Assembly: GCA_028023455.1 (NCBI GenBank)
Contig: JAQFVV010000030.1
Span: 948,501 to 1,012,500, forward strand
DNA from: Epiperipatus broadwayi
Taxonomy: Eukaryota > Onychophora > Udeonychophora > Euonychophora > Peripatidae
Direction: 5' to 3'
Length of the DNA: 64,000 nucleotides
Numbering within the stretch: position 1 is the stretch's first letter; each line of letters opens with the position of its first letter. This document shows, one piece after another, positions 59,163-64,000 of this stretch. The position numbers and the translations under genes are program-made. A model generated the notes under the pieces. It saw nothing but the letters and a program-made list of their open reading frames with translations, made no database searches and was not told the origin of the DNA.

Positions 59163-59639
59163 TTTGGTAAAATAAGTTAATAATAGGTTACATGGGCAGT
59201 CAAGAAATAATTATTTCCTAATAATCAACATTAAAAAAGAAATTAGAACGAACTTCATTCATTTTGCCCTTCAAATAAATTTCAAAAAATAGTTTACAGA
59301 AACATATTTATCCAGACCCTAAAAAAAAGAAAAAAATAATTACTATGAATCATGTATATATAAATAAAATATATTTGATAATATAGAATTAAAAACAACA
59401 AAATATTTAAAAAACTATTTCTTAAAATAGAAATTATATTAAAATACTTATTAAATATGATTCATTATAAATAATTTCCATATGAACATATATATATAAT
59501 CACATATTATTAATGTTATTGTAATATATATTGTAAATATGATTCAATAATAATGCATACAGAAAGAAATACACTACAAATGTAAAAAAAAAAAACGACA
59601 CAAGAACTTTTTAAAAACTTCATTATTTATATTGTAATC
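59163..59639. other. 5' flank of the zinc-finger gene
   Basis: AT-rich with no clear TATA box or initiator that I can assign. It should contain the 5' UTR and possibly the promoter of the minus-strand gene. Confidence 0.35.
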
Positions 59640-59960
59640 AGACCGCCATACAACCCCTTTATTACCTCGGTAGTAACAATTTCCTGATGAGCATGTTGCA
59701 GGAAGGAATTATTAATTGGCATTCCCCAATGCAGATGTTAACCCCCCCCCTCCTTACAACAATATTTCCTGCTCATCAGAGGATGTAGCACATAGAGATT
59801 GGAAGCATCTAGACATTTCTGTGTTTGGTTTCCAAACAGCGCCACTGGAGTTCCATCTCACTACAACTTGACTTACCTAGGTCTAGTTATGCCAGATGTA
59901 GCTCAGGAGGCATGAGATGTTCGTGAACAAGTGTGCTGAATGATGAGAGATGCAATAACA
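59640..59960. other. GC-richer island upstream of the zinc-finger gene
   Basis: Clearly less AT-rich than its surroundings. It contains a small inverted pair, TTTCCTGATGAGCA (about 59681) and TTTCCTGCTCATCAGAGG (about 59764), and a C run. It might be a promoter-proximal element, an old repeat or a 5' exon; no family is recognised. Confidence 0.3.
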
Positions 59961-60267
59961 CACACACAAAAAATAGAATTGAACAACTGGATAACTAAAA
60001 TTAATTTTAAGTAACAATAATTTTATTTAATAACAGGTTTAAATAAATGTCCATCAAACAAAGTATTTCACTGATAGTCCCTTGTATCCCTTCGGCCTAC
60101 TTCCAATAATATTTTTATATGACTTAAAAAATGTAATCTGTTGAGAGTATAATAAAGTCCTTCTTTCAATAGTTCTTTAACAGTTTACATCTTTAATCAT
60201 TTAGTTAACTCGCAGAGTGGAGTGTGATATATTAAGACAACAGAGATAATAATGAAGACAACTGATA

Positions 60268-60442
60268 GCATTTAATTCAAAGTTCCACTTAATTCAACAA
60301 ATATTTTATTTAGTCTATTGTGTATCTTGGTATACATCCAATAGTACGGCAATATGAAGTAAAGAATGCAAGTTCTCTAACAATTTATATTTTACATCTA
60401 ATTCAGAGTTCCACTTAATTCAACAAATATTTTATTTACGGT
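60268..60442 (+). repeat. Direct repeat, about 46 bp x 2
   Basis: A segment ending GTTCCACTTAATTCAACAAA plus TATTTTATTTA occurs at about 60268-60314 and 60396-60440, separated by about 80 bp. Confidence 0.6.
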
Positions 60443-60965
60443 TATCCAAATCCAGGTTTGAATCCATACTACATGCACATTTATCCTAGGTTCACTGGTT
60501 TGGTATTCTTATTTCTCAACTCGTATGTATATAACATGTTTTAATTGTGTTTATATTACTTTTTTCAGAGTTTTCAGATAATAAAATCCTTTTAAAAACA
60601 ACAGAAAGAAAAAAGATTTTCTCAATCTTTCAACTTATTTAAGGACATGGTTCATTATACGCATATAATCATTAACTTTTATTGACGTACTAATTCATAT
60701 TTAAATGTTTGAATTTGTTCACAATATAGTATAAATCTACTAAATACATTCATTTTGAATGTATACCTTCATTTTAATATTTTCTAATTTTATCTAAATT
60801 ATAAACACATTATAATTTAATTAATTATAGTTATGTGTAATATTCTTATACAATCAATAGGCAGGCAAGCATTTGTAATTTTATTTGGTTACTCTAATAT
60901 CTATCATAAATATTGTTGTTTGGTCTGCCACAGATGTATGTTTCCAGATATAAGTTGATCAGTAG

Positions 60966-61261
60966 TTTCATTTATAATTTATCAATAATAAATGAATTTT
61001 CATGTAGCTACATTTATTCATAATTTTAGTTTCATTTATAATTTCTCAATAATAAACATATTTTCATATAGCTACATTTATTCATAATTTTAGTTTCATT
61101 TATAATAAATGTATTTTCATATAGCTACATTTATTCATAATTTTAGTTTCATTTATAATAAATGTATCTTCATATAGCTACATTTATTTATAATTTTAGT
61201 TTCATTTATAATTTATCAATAATAAACGTATTTTCATATAGCTACATTTATTCATAATTTT
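60966..61261 (+). repeat. Minisatellite, five units of 53-64 bp
   Basis: Five head-to-tail units start TTTCATTTATAAT and contain TAGCTACATTTATTCATAAT. Units 1, 2 and 5 are about 62-64 bp; units 3 and 4 lack the same 11 bp and are about 53 bp, so the array shows a length-variant pair. Confidence 0.85.
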
Positions 61262-62605
61262 CTTTAAGAAAGGCGTTTTGTCTTGTCTTTTATAAACACA
61301 CATAGTATCGAATATTTTATAAAGCCATTACCTTCATTTTATCCAGTTTGTTCCTTCATATCCATGATGTGACTGCATTCAAAAGAGGGATTGTATTTCA
61401 GCTGAATGGCATTATTTCCTTTCTATGATGTTTATCCAGGCAAATCATGGAGACACATGGTTTTGGATGAAGAGAGAAAGCTGTTACTATTTAGCCTTCT
61501 ATCGTTATGTTTTCCTTAATAATGTTTTCTTTTTCCATCCTTAACAGTGGTTCTTTAACTGCTCTAAAAATCTTTTTTCAAATTAAAATCTTTTTCAAAA
61601 ATCTTCTTTAAAATCTAATTTAAAAATATCTCTACAAAATTTCTTTGAAAAACTCTATGAAAAAAAACTGCTCTGAACTTCCAACTCAACTTTATATTCT
61701 CCCTGGATTGATTAAGCAGCATTTCACACTGTATCTGATTTGTTATACAGCTCTCATTTAAACCCGAGTGCTTTTTTCTTCTTAAGGATTGGACAATCTA
61801 CTTTTAGTGGGACAGATAACAGATCATAAGGATTAGCCATGGTTTCCAATTTATTAAGACTGCCTCAGCTATTATCACACTTTATACGACAACATCATTC
61901 CAAAAATTAAAAATGTAATATTTTTAATAAATGCCAGCTTTTATTTATATCGTAATTTAAAACTATAAAATCAATAATGATTTATCTTTATTATTTTCTT
62001 TTCTCAATTATAGAAAATAATGATTTTCTTTCTTAGATTGATGAATCTTAATAAAGATTTGTACTTCGTTTTTAATTGCAGATTTAAACGTATTTGTTGT
62101 CTTTTTTCTTTTTGATTTGACCAAATTATATTTTTAAATGGGGGGGGGGGGATCTTTTGAATATATACGTGGAACAGTATATCTGTTTCAATATATATAA
62201 ATAAAATATGCCATATCTACATATTTTATACATATATGTAAACACAATTTATATTTGGCCAATTAAACAGTTAAGACTCTTCATTTTTATGGAATCTAAA
62301 ATTTAAATATATGAATTTATATTTCAGTGTAATATTATTTTTATCATAAGGCAAATTTTTCAAATTTAGTGTGGAGAATTTGAAATCTCAGTTTAAAAAT
62401 TTGAATTGTTCTAGCCAATTAGATTGCAAATGTAAAAATTTGCAGTTTAATTTTTTGTCCAATGGATTTCTAATATTAAATTCATTTCTGTTTTTGGGCT
62501 CAAAACATTTTAACATATAAAAGTTGAACAATATGATTTGTTTATCATAACTTAAAATTTTTTCTTTTATATGACAGTTAAATAGATACTTTGAATTGAA
62601 ATACA
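61262..62605. other. No gene seen
   Basis: Somewhat less AT-rich at 61300-61860, without a recognisable exon. A run of about twelve G lies near 62140, unusual in this composition. Confidence 0.4.
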
Positions 62606-62613
62606 CACTAAAG

Positions 62614-63104
62614 CAGGGTTGGGCAATTGTCTTGGCTCGGGGGATGCAGAGGCTGGCAGAAGGCCATATCAGGATCCACTTTGTGGAAGCGAAAGTTAAT
62701 GGAGGGCCGCACCTTTTTTTCATGACACAATAAACACACTGCTTTATTCCCTGTATTACCGAAGAAATATCTGTTTGTTCATTCTTCATTAAACACATGA
62801 CATTCATTACCGATTTTACATTTTTTTTGGAGGGTTCATGGTTTCGTTAAAGTTGGAAATGTATATATTTGCTAATGCAAAGACAAAATTGAAATTAACA
62901 AAATCAACTGGAAAAGCACTGCACATCGTATCTACACTGCCCATGTGTATTGATGTGGCCATCCTAGTGGAAAACACGATGAATATTCGGTCGTGCACAG
63001 GAAGGGAATCTCAGTTCAAGGTGAATTTTTCTGATTGTCTTGGGGACCACAAAAACTCTTAGTGAGCCGCATGTGGCTCTCAGGCCACTATTTGCCCATC
63101 CCTG
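62614..63104. mobile_element. Second hAT-type non-autonomous element, 491 bp
   Basis: Ends CAGGGTTGGGCAA and, inverted, CAGGGATGGGCAA, flanked by CACTAAAG (62606-62613) and CTCTAGAG (63105-63112), which agree at six of eight positions including the central CTA. Subterminal GGGCCGCACC and GAGCCGCATGTGGCTC are typical of Charlie-like hAT elements. The overlapping short frames (62388 minus, 62838 plus) have no transposase motif, so I treat them as noncoding. Confidence 0.78.
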
Positions 63105-63287
63105 CTCTAGAGCAATGTAATGCAATTAATTGCATTTAACATTTGTCTGCATTTTTACAGGATAATAATAACTTGATTTGACTAATCTAAATTATTTCTT
63201 AAACTTTATAGTTCTATGTTGTAAATTAATAAATCTTAAAATAACAACTAAATTATATAAAGTTAGTAATACAATATATTTTTAATT

Positions 63288-64000
63288 ACATTCAAATATC
63301 AGCCTTTCAAGCTAACTGAGCACGCGCCTTTTGAGAATGTTAAATAAATGAATACTTTCCTCTTCAATCCAAGATATAGTATTTATGCAGGAATAAAAAG
63401 AATCCTCTTATTCCTACGACTCAAATTCTTTTATATGAGCAAAACTGTTGAGGAGAGCGTGATTAGAATTCTCACTTTAAATTACTATTTACGATGTTTT
63501 TTGATTGAATGACGTCGGTGAAATTACTTAGAATTTACTAAACGTCATTCTTACTGAAACTTAATTATGAGTAAATAAGCAATTATTTTATCTAGCACCA
63601 TGTTTACAATTATATTACATTCAAATATCAGCCTTTCAAGCTAATTGAACACACGCCTTTTGACAGTGTTAAATAAATGAATACTTTCCTCTTCAATCCA
63701 AGATATAGTATTTATGCAGGAATAAAAAGGATCCTCTTATTCATGGCACTAGATAAAATAATTGCTTATTTACTCATAATTAAGTTTCAGTAAGAATGAC
63801 GTTTAGTAAATTGTAAGTAATTTCACCGACGTCATTCAATCAAAACAACATCGTAAATAGTAATTTAAAGTGAGAATTCTACTCATGCTCTCCTCAACAG
63901 TTCTTCAGATTTGCTCATATAAAAGAATTTGAGTTGTAGGAATAAAAGGATCCTTTTTATTCCTGCATAAATACTATATCTTGGATTGAAGAGGAAAGTA
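63288..64000. mobile_element. Foldback element FB-B2, cut by the window end
   Basis: Same architecture as FB-B1. A unit (ACATTCAAATATCAGCC to TTTATGCAGGAATAAAAAG) occurs twice in direct orientation, at 63288-63405 and 63617-63730. The inverted arm then begins and continues past 64000. Both family members share GAATGACG...CGTCATTC around a GTGAAATT/AATTTACT spacer. The sequence is diverged from FB-B1, so the copies are not a recent duplicate. Confidence 0.75.

Noticed and set aside
57274-59175. Several 65-83-residue frames antisense to or out of frame with the zinc-finger gene
   Set aside because: They overlap an intact 1029-codon frame and only mirror its codons.
59680-59790. Hammerhead-like CTGATGAG pieces in the GC-richer island
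   Set aside because: No plausible stem II followed by GAAA in either orientation.
62388-62998. Minus-strand frames of 139 and 60 residues
   Set aside because: They span or lie within the hAT element edges and show no transposase motif; probably chance.

Overview
The window is very AT-rich animal genomic DNA, dense in (TA)n microsatellites, with one clear protein gene and a large, deeply nested load of mobile elements. No operons, bacterial signals or CRISPR arrays are present. The host is a metazoan, most likely a protostome and perhaps an arthropod. Pointers are a decayed Ty3/Gypsy element, a LINE tail of the RPRxRP/RWxDEI type, a mariner remnant, a tRNA-Gly-derived SINE, a U1 snRNA pseudogene whose loops look protostome-like, and TCAGT initiators about 29 nt after LTR TATA boxes. 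The species cannot be fixed from the sequence.

Layout. 0-6 kb: mostly empty, with one foldback element (2.1-2.9 kb). 6-8.2 kb: solo LTR I. 8.2-9 kb: two hairpin elements. 9-20.2 kb: a Ty3/Gypsy retrotransposon with about 1.7-kb LTRs. Its single gag-pol frame is broken by one frameshift and three in-frame TGA codons. A solo LTR (III) sits inside its 5' LTR and a foldback element with a 12-bp target duplication sits inside its 3' LTR. 22.7-28.5 kb: mariner remnants around a solo LTR (IV) that is split by another solo LTR (II). 28.6-33 kb: a tandem pair of about 2.1-2.2-kb noncoding LTR-like repeats. 33.1-35.6 kb: a short noncoding LTR element carrying a foldback insertion with a tRNA-Gly-derived SINE. 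35.6-36 kb: a hammerhead-core repeat and a truncated U1 snRNA pseudogene. 38.2-39.9 kb: a TIR transposon with internal tandem repeats. 42-53 kb: hairpin MITEs, a LINE tail, a tRNA-like SINE, and a 156-bp hAT element very similar to the SPIN/URR1 group best known from vertebrates. 56-59.2 kb: the gene, an apparently single-exon 25-finger C2H2 protein on the minus strand. 60-64 kb: a minisatellite, a second hAT element and a foldback element running off the end.

The strongest candidate for something undescribed is a shared architecture in the LTRs. Each begins with a terminal hairpin. Near its 3' end each carries a nested hairpin around or beside a TGGCGC-type motif, with an outer stem whose bases differ between families while pairing is kept. 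Other leads are the SPIN-like insertion with a perfect 8-bp TSD, the period-four cassette structure of the zinc-finger protein, and the foldback family with internal direct repeats.
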